Below are positions 32,520-42,857 of a stretch of 64,000 bases of DNA, one piece after another (position 1 is the stretch's first letter; each line of letters opens with the position of its first letter). Location of the stretch: the NCBI GenBank assembly GCA_022559845.1, contig CM040123.1, positions 294,984,642 to 295,048,641 of the forward strand. Reading direction: 5' to 3'. The notes beneath the pieces are model-generated. The model was not told where the DNA came from. It did no database searches and worked only from the letters and a program-made list of their open reading frames with translations. The DNA is from Amorphophallus konjac. Taxonomy: Eukaryota; Streptophyta; Magnoliopsida; Alismatales; Araceae. A program made the translations under genes and the position numbers.

Positions 32520-34420
32520 GTTATCAGAAACGAAAGAAACTGACAATGTTGGAGATTCCTAGCATTTTCATCCCAGAAGACTGGTCCTTCACATTTTATG
32601 AAGGGATAAACAGACATCCTGAATCTATTTTCAAGGATAAGATAGTTGCTGAGCTTGGTTGCGGAAATGGATGGATATCCATTGCTCTTGCTGAGAAGTG
32701 GTCACCTTTAAAGGTTCTCTGCAGTCTCAGATGATAACTGTTAAATATAAAATGTCTTTATTTTCTTGTGCAGATAAACCTTTGCTCTGTAGTCTTCAGG
32801 CCAATGTCGTTCTAGTATGTTTCTATAATGTCTATGGTGTTTCTAGAATGGCTATCAGGAAATGTTGCCTTGCTATGTTTTGATTTAATAAGCTTTTCAA
32901 ATAACTAAGCTGCTACTTTTTGGTTATGACAGGTATATGGTCTTGATATAAATCCAAGAGCAGTGAAAGTGGCATGGATAAATTTATATCTAAATGCTTT
33001 AGACGAGAATGGGAATGCTATCTATGATGGAGAGAACAAAACTTTACTTGATAGAGTGGAGTTTCATGAATCTGATCTTCTTGCTTATTGTAGAGATAAT
33101 AACATACAACTTGAGCGCATTGTTGGCTGCATACCTCAGGTATCACAGACATTCTGAAAAATGGTTGTGATCATCCTTTGAGATGTTGCTTTACTGTTTA
33201 TGTAAAAAATAAGGAAGCAAAAATGGTTTCGATGATCTTACTGACATTTAAAGTTCTACTGCTGTCCTAAGTCCTAACTACCTTTGTCTTTTTCCCTTTA
33301 CAGATTCTGAACCCAAATCCAGAAGCAATGTGAAAAATGATTACTGAAAATGCTACTGAGGAATTCTTATATTCTTTGAGTAATTACTGTGCCCTGTAGG
33401 TTGTAATCTCTCTCTCTTTCTCTCTCTCTCTCTCTCGCACGCACGTGTGCACGCACTCAGTCACTCACACAAGCCTTTTATTATTTTATTGTTCACTATT
33501 ATTTTCAATTTTGCAGATAGAGTTTCTTACTATGATTTTGCAGTTTTCTTGGAACCTGTACGAAGTTTTGTGCCTTTACCTATGCTGAATTACTTGCCAT
33601 TTTCATCACAAGCCTATTGTCTGCTGTTTGCACTCTTCTTACTCGTCTTGGAAGTTATGCACTCACCATTAATTAGGATCCTATTTCTCCTGCCCTTTTT
33701 AGTCCCTATATATTCTTTATACCATGGAAATGAATGGCATGGCTAATTTTATTCTCTTTCAACGAAATTTATGTTTAAAACTTGATGGCCGTTTTAAAAT
33801 ACTGGAAGCATTATTGCCTTGCATTTTTATACTAGGTCTTATTCTGATTTGTGGTCTCTTCTTCCTGTTGTGACTGGTGAAACCCAGTATCAAATTCCAC
33901 ATCTTCATTGCTCCCCCCACCCAAAAAATGAATCTCATTATCTATCAATATGTAACGAACTTAATGACTCTTGGTTCTTGCTCCTATACTACTGAATGAT
34001 TCTTTGTATATTTTTTTTCCTTTTTTGTATTTAAGTATTCCAATGATCCGCCAACCCAGAGAGCCAATCAGTAAGTGAACAAGTTCAGAATGAATTGCCG
34101 CAAATAACAAAAACCAACAGATGGCTACATGACTGAGTTTTGCACTTCCTTTCCAAAACTCTGCTCACAAGCTGTGCCCATGGTGTTCAAAAGTTCCAGT
34201 GGTTTCATATATGTTTAAAAAATGTCTATTTTTTTCCATTTTTGTAAACGATGTGGCAATCACAGGCTGTTGGCTTGAAGCCTATTCAACTCTATCATTT
34301 TCTAAAATCATTTTAGTTAATTCTATTCAGGGTTTTGTTGAGGACCAGTTTGGCTTGGTTCTCATTGCTAGGGCTGTTGAGGAAGGTATAGCTGTCATCA
34401 AACCATGCAGTGCAACTTAG
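32520..34420 (+). pseudogene. Captured methionine S-methyltransferase (MMT) fragment, four exons
   Basis: MMT makes S-methylmethionine from methionine and S-adenosylmethionine in the plant cytosol. Exons 32520-32713 (PSIFIPEDWSFTFYEGINRH, then VAELGCGNGWISIALAEKW), 32933-33139 (YGLDINPRAVKVAWINLYLN), 33304-33399 (ILNPNPEAM, stop, KMITENATEEFLYSLSNYC) and 34331-34420 (GFVEDQFGLVLIARAVEEGI) match the N-terminal methyltransferase domain, with introns kept. The AdoMet-binding loop ELGCGNG is intact. The first exon, the rest of the methyltransferase domain and the C-terminal aminotransferase-like part are missing. Two in-frame stops (TGA near 33331, TAG at 33397) and a premature end after AVIKP show it is not functional. 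Retained introns mean capture from genomic DNA, not from mRNA. Confidence 0.88.
33405..33437. repeat. (TC)n microsatellite
   Basis: About 30 bp of TC/TTTC repeats in an intron of the MMT fragment. Confidence 0.9.
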
Positions 34421-34887
34421 TTTTTTTGTAGATTACTGCTTTGAATAGTTTTAATCCATGCAGTGCAACTTAGTTTTTGATAATTCTGTGAGTGATTCAC
34501 TGTCTGCATTTCTTATTTGAAATTTGGTCTTTAAGTAGCCATTTTTTTGTGTAATTTTCTTGTCTGTAAGGATTGTGTATATGAGAAATGATCTAAGCCT
34601 TTATGTCACATTGTAAGAGCCTCATTCGTCATTTATTTTTCTTATTTTTTATGGAAAAATGTAATTGGACCAATATGAGAAATGCCAATTATTGGAATAT
34701 CTGTTCCGAGCTATAAAGCGGTAGATATAACTATCTGATGCATGTTGGGGAAAAACTTTATGATCAAGACTAACAAAAAGTTTGACATGGTGTCATGCTT
34801 ATTCTAGCAACACTCTTGTTTTTTGTTCTCTCATTATGTTCTAATGGCATTGTCTCTAGTTGTCTTCTCTTGCCATAATGTTTAATG
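34421..34887. other. Spacer between captured gene pieces
   Basis: No coding signal. A direct repeat CCATGCAGTGCAACTTAG (34403-34420 and about 34456-34473) is present, of a kind expected at repair or slippage junctions. Confidence 0.5.
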
Positions 34888-35690
34888 GATTTAAGGAAGT
34901 TTTTACATGGAGATAATGAACGTCTGAAGAAGTTGCTGGCAGAAACACTCATCGAGTTTGCACATCAGGTATCCATTATTCTTTCTTGAATATGGTAATT
35001 AATGAGTGAGCACAAGTCTGATAGTTCTTGCTCTTTACTCGTGATCATTGTAATAAGTATGAACTTACATCTAGCATAGAAGCAAATAAACTCTGCAGAA
35101 AAGGATAAAGTAAAAATGTCTGTCAAGAACTTAAGGTATTAGGAATGATTGCTAACCCACTGTCAATATTTTGCTGTAATCAGAATGAAAATGATGCTAA
35201 TTATTTTTATTTTATGTGCAAGACATGGTGTTAAAAAAAAATAATGAAAAGGCAGATCAGGCATGGACTTAGGGTTATGGGTCTAGAGTCATGAAGTAAT
35301 GGGCTAACATACAGTTGGGAAGGTTATAGCAGTTGAACCTTCGGCCTTTTTTTGGTATCTTATGGTTTCATATAAAAATTTTTTTGTTTCGTTATCATAG
35401 TCATCCCCTTAAACTTTTTAGTGATTAACATGCTAGTATTCTAGTCTTGTCGATCTTTTCACTCCTTAATGTTTATCTCATGTTAGTTTTCTAATGACAT
35501 TAGTAGATGTTTGTTCATGCAGGTAAAATATATGCTAGGCATGAGTATGCTTAACATCGTTAAGAACAGGCCACTGAAGACATCAATTTTCAATGATTTT
35601 ATGTACTATGAGAAGCGTCAAAGGATGCCATTTGAAGAAAAATCCAGATTCTTTGGTGGAAGCTTCACTGGTTTTAAGCTTGTAACTTAA
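34888..35690 (+). pseudogene. Unidentified captured gene fragment, two exons
   Basis: Two segments join cleanly in phase. 34888-34968 (DLRKFLHGDNERLKKLLAET, then LIEFAHQ) ends before a GTATCC donor. 35523-35690 begins after a TGCAG acceptor (VKYMLGMSMLNIVKNRPLKT), continues with FNDFMYYEKRQRMPFEEK and ends with TAA. There are no internal stops. Charged and aromatic residues and an in-phase intron suggest the 3' end of a real host gene. I do not recognise the family; it is not part of MMT as I know it. Confidence 0.5.
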
Positions 35691-36059
35691 AAGATTTAGA
35701 AAGGCTACCAGTGGAAGAAGATTGTAGAATCAAATTGTTTATAGCTTGTATTTATTTAAAGTGTTTGTTTAGAGGAACACATGTTGGTGCAAATTTTGTG
35801 TATGACCTGTGCATGCACATTGTGATCTTAATAGTAGGTCTAATGTATGTATGAGCATATTTTTATATAAATAAATTTTTTGTTGAACAAATATAAACAA
35901 AGTTGAATGTTGTTTAATTACGAATGTGTAATGTTTTATTTTTATGTCATGTTACAAGTTGGAATGTATTTTATTCTTGAGAAATTTTTTTTAGAAGATC
36001 TATCATTAAATATAACATGTTATATGAGAAATAAGACTATTTTTAAAAGATAATAGTTT
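35691..36059. other. AT-rich CACTA2 sequence without a gene
   Basis: Probably the 3' flank of the captured gene piece above, followed by CACTA2 sequence. Nothing else is recognisable. Confidence 0.5.
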
Positions 36060-36476
36060 ATATTCTGATGTTAGTATAGAAGGTAGAAAATTTTACCTTC
36101 TAGTGACTTATTTTGACAACTTATAAGATAAAAAAATTTGTCATCTAAAAGAAATGGAAGGCAAAAATATATGTCTTCTATATAGATCTTAGAAGGCATA
36201 AATTATCGTCTTCTAAAAAATAATAGACGGCGCATATAAATGTCTTCAATCACGAGTTTATATGGCGGAAAAAAATTGTCTTCTAAAACTTTTATTTCTG
36301 CCTTTTAAAGTTTTTGCCTTCTAAAATTTACTTTCCGCCTTCTATTTACATAGAAGACAGTGGCAAAGAAGGCAGAATATAATCCGCCCTCTTTTCGCCT
36401 TCTAAGACTTTAAAAGGCGAATTTTGACACTTTAAAAGGCAGAAGAATTTTACCTTATATTAATATTTTTCTAGTA
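36060..36476. repeat. CACTA2 right subterminal repeats and terminus
   Basis: Many copies of AGAAGGC / GCCTTCTA in both orientations over about 400 bp, ending in TTTTTCTAGTA at 36476. Confidence 0.75.
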
Positions 36477-37609
36477 GTTGAGACGTTGCTAGCATTCCCT
36501 AGGTCTAAGGTAGGAGACGAGGACCTAGTGTGTCACACCGTTGCCCCTGTTGACCCTTCCCTCATCCTAGGGGAGTTATTGCCCAGTTCGAAGGATGTAA
36601 GGACCATGATCAGTTCTCAACATATCCATTTGCTTCCTATGGCCCAGTGGGTTATTGCTCATTGTAAGAATAAATGTGGGTGGAACGAGGCCATAGCCAA
36701 GGCCACTTCTATTTGCTTGTGCGGGGCCATATTTTTTCCTACCACTGACCACCTCTTAGACATACCAAATATGAGTGTTATTAGTGGGTTGTGGAGAGGG
36801 TTATCCATTTCACAGGCCATTCTTTCTTTCCTATATGAGGGCCTTAGCTCAGCTTCCCTTGGTGGGCCTCTCTGTGGGTCCATGATCCTACTTGAGTGTT
36901 GGATGGGAGTTAGAGTGAAATTCATGCCTAGAGAGGACATCTCTTCTCTTAGTCGGATCTTCGGGAGCCACCCACTTTTCTTTATTAGAGGTGCCTTTGG
37001 ATTCTCTCAGCAGGTTGAGTGTAGGACGGCATACATGTAGACTAGGGATGAATGGCGGATTTTCTTCAACACTCTGCCCCTTGACTGGTTCGTGATGTGC
37101 CCAGCTTTCCTTGTCGGCACTACCCTCAGGCTTCTTAGGAGGCTTGGGTTGGACTTGAGGCTTGTGGGGAATACTACTTTGGCGATGTATAGCCCCCAAG
37201 GTGCTTCCTACAGGTTGGACTCCCGCATACTATGGTTCTGGCACTACCCCACCTACCCGCTCTACATGCGAGGAGACTCGGCACGGAGGAGAATGAGCAG
37301 GCGGTCAGGAGCGCGCTGATCATGTGGGAGATCAGCAAGACGCGCATTCTACCATCAGAGGTGACGGAGATTCAGGAGGAGTACCAGCTTTACCTGAGAG
37401 AGCTACGCGAGGTCCAACCTCGCGTGGATGCTCGGCTGAAGATTGAGTGATTTATCATGATGTATTAGGGATTGATTGCTTGAACTTGATGTTTTTGAGA
37501 TTAAATAAATGAAAGAACATGATTGCTTGAGCTACCAACTTGCCTCTCTCTTTTTCTCAAATGCATGGATTGATGTAGCTCTTCAGAAACAAAAACGTCC
37601 TGACAAAGG

Positions 37610-37945
37610 ACTGCTGAGACAAGATAAACGGCCTCCTACATGACCGCTGAAATTAGATAAATGGCCTTAATTAGACCGCAAACAAGTGGACACCTGAACG
37701 GGCCACAGTCCTTTGGGAGGTAGAAAACGGTCTATCGAGGGACCGCCACATAACAAGACGGTCAGAGTTTGACCGTCAGGCTTCTAGAAACGGTCCTGGA
37801 TTAGACCGCACGAGTGTTGAAAGCAGGAGGGCCCTTCATTTGGGCTCCGTATAAATGGTGGCCTACCCAATGATCGCTAGAGGATGAGACGGTCCAAAGG
37901 TGACCGCTAAGAGAATAGAAACGGTCTGCATGGGACCGCACATAA
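37610..37945. repeat. Palindrome array, element A
   Basis: About eight units of the AACGGTC / GACCGC type, for example AAACGGTC...GGACCGCC near 37736-37757 and AAACGGTC...AGACCGCA near 37788-37810. They are separated by 10-25 bp and start just after the end of the second antisense gene. Confidence 0.85.
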
Positions 37946-38169
37946 GAAAACAAGAAAGACGAGTCCGTGGGCTTGTGACTTGAACCGTGTGGACCTGTCT
38001 CTGCACACACCAATTAAACAAAACAGGTTTGATCTGTTCGAGGCTCAATCCCTTGTCGAGAGCAAGCTCAATGTGAGACCAATTCTTGAAATTTGGTCAA
38101 GGGGTGAAGCCTTATTAAATAGGCAAAGATAACACATGAAAATGCAATGCATGCCATGAAATGTAAGGG

Positions 38170-38405
38170 GACTATGTGACGATTTTGAAAATTTTTTTTG
38201 TAGTTTTTGAGGATATCTGACTTATTTTTGGACCTTTTTTTATATAAATATCTGATTTTGTTGATTTTCTTGGGATTTTCAAAATATCTAATTTTTTTGG
38301 GATTTTTAATATACAAATATTTGATTTTTTTGGGATTTTTAAAATAAAAATATCTAATTTTTTGAGATTTTCAAAATATCTGATTTTTTTAATTTTTTGG
38401 GATTT
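38170..38405. repeat. AT-rich degenerate repeat
   Basis: Six or so degenerate copies of a unit like ATATCTGATTTTTTTGGGAT with intervening AAAATA. It looks like local slippage expansion. Confidence 0.6.
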
Positions 38406-39168
38406 TTGTACTAGTTCAAACCCGGTGACGAGAGACCCATATATCTCATTAGGGGCTTCCCAAGTACAACGTGCATTATGGGTGACCGTTCGTGGCCAGG
38501 GTCAATTTCACTTAACGGTGCCTCTACCAAGGCCATACCCAGGGTACGATCCTGTCCTTGGAAATCAAAAGAGAATTTGAAAGGAAAGCCGGGGATAGGT
38601 ATAGAAGTTTTTAGGGATTGAGTTCTTCTCATGACAACCCCTTTTCAAGAGATTCGATCTGTTGCGCCGGGGCTTTGTGTCCGTCATCGAACCTTCATCC
38701 GCTCTAGGCACGCGTACGACCGAGCTCCTGACGTTTCGCGGGGAAACTATACTGTCACTCTTACCATGCCTAGTTTCACTCTTTGGAGCAGTCAGACTTT
38801 TGAGCTTTGAGCTTTTGGGTGAGCTTTTTATCTTGATTTTTGTCCCTTTTCTTTTTTTTTTTTCTTTTGTGATTACTTCATGCGGAATTAGGTCATAATG
38901 GACTGCCCCTATTTGCGACCTCTTTTCTATCGGGGTGTCTAGATCGGTCCTCACCCCCTTATTCACCACTTGCTCCTATATTCAACCGAAGAGAGGAAAA
39001 GAACAAGCACTTTTACTTTCCCCAAATATGGCCAAAGGAGAGACGGTGTTGCGCAAATGAGGAAAACCCAACCGCGAATGTTGTGTAGTGTGTGAGTGTT
39101 ATGCTAGGGATCTTCCTTCATGATCAAGGAGAGGAACACCTCGCCACCGGGCCGTATCTAGCTCCACT

Positions 39169-40494
39169 CTAAGGATAAAAATGCTTGAGATACAACATGT
39201 TCCATGCATGAGATAATTCTTCACCCTCCGCGTTGATTAGACGGTATGCGTTCCCTGGATAAGCCTCTTTTACCACAAACGGACCTTCCCAGTTAGGTTG
39301 TAACTTAGACCTAGGACCTCCTGTTCTAATAAATTTGCATTTTAAAACCATGTTACCCACTTGAAATTTTCTGTCAATAACATTCTTTTGAAAATGACGC
39401 GAGACTCGCTTTTGATAGATAGAAACGTGATTGGCTACATTAAGCCTCTTCTCGTCAAAGAGGTCCAGCTGGACTAGCAATGCCTCTCGACGTTCATCGA
39501 GATTAAATTCCTTATCGAGCTGTACTCTCAGGGAGGGGACTAATATTTCATATGGAAGTACCGCCTCCATCCCATAGGTGAGAGCAAAGGGAGTTTGCCC
39601 CGTGAGAGTGCGGACGGAGGTGCGATAAGCCCATAGAGCTTCCACGAGTCTTTCAGGCCAATCAGCAAACTTATGTGACTCACATGTTTTCTTGATGATT
39701 TTCAAAAGTGTCTTGTTAGTAGCCCTGGCTTGGCCGTTGCCTTGAGGGTAATATGTAGATGAATGATGAAACGTAATATTGAATTTCTTACAGAGATATT
39801 GAAGTTCTTATGACACGAATTGTGGTCCATTATCGGTGACGATGTCACTTGGCACTCCAAATCGTGAGATGATATTCTTCAAGATGAAGTGGCAAACTAT
39901 GGTTGCTTTGATTTCTGCATATGCTTCGGCTTCGGCCCACTTGGTGAAATACTCCGTAGCGGTGAGGATGAAAGATTTCTGTTTGGTCTGAGAGTTTGGA
40001 TCACCTAGTGGGCCTACAATATCAAAGGCCCACATGAAGAATGGCCAAGGAGCAGAAAGAGGATGGAGGAATGAAGCAGGAGCATGAATCTTATCAGCAT
40101 GAAGCTGGCATTGAACACACCTACGAACATAGGTGGAACAGTCTTCTTCTAGGGTTGACCAGTAATAGCCCTGCCTAAGAATGTTCTTTGCTAAGGCCTG
40201 ACCATTAACATGTCCTCCACACTCGCTTGAATGAGCTGCTTCAACGACCTTCTAGGCCTCATCATCGTCTAAACACCTCATCAGAACCCCATTAAGAGCA
40301 CGCCTATATAGTTCTCCAGCAACGATTGCGTATCTAGAGGCGACTCTTCTAATGGCCTTTTGCTGCTCGGCATTAGCTGACTCCGGAAATGACCAATCCC
40401 TACAATACTGCTCGATTTTATGGTACCAGGGCAATTCCTCTTCTTCCAAGATCTCTTCCAGTTCTGCTAATGACACTTCTTTCAAATCTTCCTT
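39169..40494 (-). pseudogene. Integrase of element A
   Basis: Minus-strand pieces 40485-40252, 40035-39808 and 39705-39169 are parts of one integrase broken by stops at about 40252 and 39808. An N-terminal zinc-binding region (HSSECGGH and CVQCQLHADK) is followed by the catalytic core with FDIVGPLGDP, TDNGPQF and the YPQGNGQA region, where the usual catalytic Glu position reads Ala. The C-terminal part (KFQVGNMVLKCKF...GPFVVKEAYPGNAY) ends ...LKHFYP. Order and motifs match Tat-lineage Gypsy integrases, with no chromodomain. The stops and the changed catalytic residue make it inactive. Confidence 0.82.
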
Positions 40495-41544
40495 CTAAGC
40501 CCTCTTCTCTACGGACTTCCTGAGGTTATCAAACCAGGGATCCTGAAGGGAAGGGGCGTTTAACCGCTGGACCATAATGGTCTCAGTGGGGCGACTGAGG
40601 GTGAAGGAGAGAAAAGAAGCAAGCGATACAAGTGCATCAGCAAGAATTTTATGAGATCGAGGGGTATGAATGTATATCAATTTGTGGAATTGCCTAGCCA
40701 AGAGAGTGACCAGGTCTTGGTAAGGTTTTAGCTTGGGGTCGCGGGTGCGATAGGTAGAGACAACCTGGGGCAGCACCAACTGAGAGCCTCCTATAATGTT
40801 CAGATAACGCGCGCCCATGATGTAGGCGTGCTTCAATCCAGCAAGGAGAGCCTTATACTCGGCTATGTTGTTGGTAGCAGGGAAAGAGAGTTGATATGTG
40901 AAGGGGATAGTTACTCCTTCTGGAGTGAGTAGAACAACGCCGATCCCTCAGCCCTGAGAATTAAGCGCGCCATCAAAATGTAAGGACCAGAACAGATGAT
41001 GAGTAAGTACGGCAAGGTGTTCATCGGGGAATTCATCCTGGATGGAATCGATACAAGGAATAGGAAAATGGGCGAGATGTTCAGCGATAGCATAGCCCTT
41101 GATTGCCTTTTGGGTGACGAAAGTGATATCAAATTGGGAGAGGAAGCTCTGCCAACAAGCTAACCTACTAGAAAGGACATGCTTTTCTAAGAGATAACGA
41201 ATTGGGTCCATTCTAGAGATCAGCCTAACTTCATGGGTAAGAAAATAATGTTTCAGTTCCTGAACTACCCAAACTAATGTTGCACAGGTCTTCTCCATGG
41301 CAGTGTATTTGGCCTCTACAGGGTTAAACAACCTAGAGAGGTAATAAGCTGCCCTTTCTCTACCTTCATCATCCACTTGTGCCAGGACAGCTCTTAGGGA
41401 GTCCTCAATGATAGAGATGTATAAGATGAGGGGTTTCCCAGGGACAGGAGGTTGCAGGACCGGGAGATTAGACAAATAAACCTTCAGATCCTCATAAGCC
41501 TTATGACATTCTTCATTCCATTCAAACTTTGCCCAATCCTTCAA
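40495..41544 (-). pseudogene. RNase H plus second (aRH-type) RNase H of element A
   Basis: The first domain (41544-40990) has FEWNEECHKAYEDLK, the YLSRLFNPVEAKYTAMEK segment and LACWQSFLSQFDI, the normal Gypsy RNase H and its connection. A second domain follows (about 40985-40495): WSLHFDGALNSQG, then ATNNIAEYKALLAGLKHA and HTPRSHKILADALVSLAS, with a Asp-Glu-Asp pattern typical of the extra archaeal-like RNase H that marks the Tat/Ogre lineage. An in-frame TGA lies near 40950. This doubled RNase H is the best lineage marker of element A. Confidence 0.8.
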
Positions 41545-41568
41545 TAATTCATAGAATGGACGACACCT

Positions 41569-42857
41569 TTAAGAGTGCTGAGATATAAATCTTTGAATGA
41601 GCTGCAAACGTCCAATCAGCCCTCGATGTTCAGTAATGTTCTTCGGAGGGGGCATATCCATGACGGCTTTCACTTTATTAGGATCAATCTGAATTCCCCT
41701 TTTGCTAATTATGAATCCTAACAGTTTCCCTGAGGACACTCCGAATACACATTTCTTCGGATTCATCTTTAATTTGTACTCCCGGGCCCTTTGCAATACC
41801 TTGGCCAAAATAGCGGGGTGCTCTTCTTTCGACCTCGATTTTGAATGAGCTGCAAACGTCCAATCAGCCCTCGACGTTCAGTAATGTTCTTCGGAGGGGG
41901 CATATCCATGACGGCTTTCACTTTATTAGGATCAATCTGAATTCCCCTTTTGCTAACTATGAATCCTAACAGTTTCCCTGAGGACACTCCGAATACACAT
42001 TTCTCCGGATTCATCTTTAATTTGTACTCCCGGGCCCTTTGCAATACCTTGGCCAAAATAGTGGGGTGCTCTTCTTTCGACCTCGATTTCACCAAAATAT
42101 CATCCATGTAAGCTTCCATATACACGTGCATCATATCGTGGAATATTGTCATCATTGCCCTTTGATAAGTGGCACCTACATTTTTCAGCCCAGATGGCAT
42201 AACCACGTAGCAATAAGTGCCCCAGGGCGTGGTGAACGAGGTCTTCTCTTGGTCCTCCGGAGCCAGACGGATTTGGTTATAACTAGAATAACCATCCATA
42301 AATGAGAGAGCTTCGTACCCGGCGGTGTTATCTACTAACACATCGATATGAGGCAGCGAAAAATCATCTTTGGGACATGCCTTGTTCAAATCCCTGAAGT
42401 CAATATAAATCCTTACCTTTCTATCTTTCTTCATAACATGGACTATATTGGCCACCCACTGAGGATATAAGACAACCCCAATAAATTTGGCCTTGTGCAA
42501 TTTATCGACTTCCTCTTTCATTTTCAAGGCCATATGGGGGTGGAATCTTATCAATTTTTGCTTAACAGGTGTTGCCCCTGGTTTAAGTACAAGTCTATGT
42601 TCTACCAAAGCGGGGTCAAGACCAGGCATGTCCTCGTAGGACCAGGTAAAGGAATCGCTATACTCTCTCAAAACTTTGACCAATTCTTCTTCAACTTGAG
42701 GAGGGAGGTTAACAGAAATAAGAATGATCCTGGGATCCTCTTCAGTTCCGAGATTTATTTCTTTCGTAGACTCATCCACTATCGTCGATGGCTCATCGAA
42801 TCTCTTCAAACCTTGCACGTATAAGTCGGCTGTGTCATCTACGCTGCTATCCTCCAA
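41569..42857 (-). pseudogene. Reverse transcriptase of element A, with internal tandem duplication
   Basis: The frame 42857-41769 holds most of the reverse transcriptase: KDDFSLPHIDVLVDNTAGYE, FMDGYSSYNQI, TPWGTYCYVVMPSGLKN and the active-site motif YMDDILVKS (near 42100). Downstream, a 248-bp segment encoding the KMNPEKCVFGVSSGKLLGF part through GLIGRLQLIQ is repeated. Because 248 is not a multiple of three, the first reading of the segment runs out of frame at 41769. The second copy continues as a separate frame (41808-41569) that leads on toward RNase H. Confidence 0.85.
41593..42088. repeat. 248-bp direct tandem duplication inside reverse transcriptase
   Basis: 41593-41840 and 41841-42088 are the same sequence with about four substitutions, both beginning TTGAATGAGCTGCAAACG. 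The junction is direct. Confidence 0.92.

Larger units (their letters stand above)
24838..36476. mobile_element. CACTA2: non-autonomous, gene-capturing CACTA element
   Basis: Left terminus TACTAAAAATTTATCTATAT; the right terminus, read in reverse complement, is TACTAGAAAAATATTAATAT. Both ends carry subterminal repeats of the AAGGCAG / CTTCTAAAA type. There is no transposase. The interior holds pieces of unrelated host genes: a receptor-kinase fragment, a possible signal-peptide exon, methionine S-methyltransferase exons and an unidentified two-exon piece. A Reina-like chromovirus is inserted at 25820-31203. The element interrupts an open reading frame of element A, which continues in phase on either side. 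I see no 3-bp target duplication (ATC left, GTT right). Confidence 0.75.
24412..37450 (+). pseudogene. Second antisense gene of element A (DUF7745/PMD-related), split by CACTA2
   Basis: Exon 1 is 24412-24519 (MGESSYNGPQPIRKERK...), ending in a good donor GAG|GTAAGT. The intron ends TTCCCTTAG and exon 2 starts at 24607. The ORF covers RELPLDVISILKAW and ALVEIWYPQTHTFVF and stops at 24837, where CACTA2 begins. It resumes at 36477 in the same phase (ETLLAFPRSKVGDEDL) with CLCGAIFFPTTDHLLDIPN and GLSISQAILSFLYEG, which resemble the retroelement-associated DUF7745 family, related to PMD. A TAG stands at 37038. A frame change near 37200 is needed to reach the C-terminus VGLPHTMVLALPHLPALHA...RLKIE with TGA at 37448-37450. 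The family assignment is from memory of its motifs. The function is unknown. Confidence 0.7.
37451..39168. other. Noncoding part of element A between pol and the antisense gene
   Basis: Contains the palindrome array at 37610-37945 and an AT-rich repeat block at 38170-38405, listed separately. From 38406 to 39168 there are no recognised genes; open frames here have no family resemblance. Confidence 0.6.

Noticed and set aside
32520..35690. Functional host MMT gene
   Set aside because: Only four exons of the N-terminal domain, in-frame stops, loss of the C-terminal half, and location inside a CACTA element.
38565..38969. 134-residue Lys/Arg-rich minus-strand frame
   Set aside because: No recognisable domain and no splice or promoter context; lies in the noncoding part of element A.
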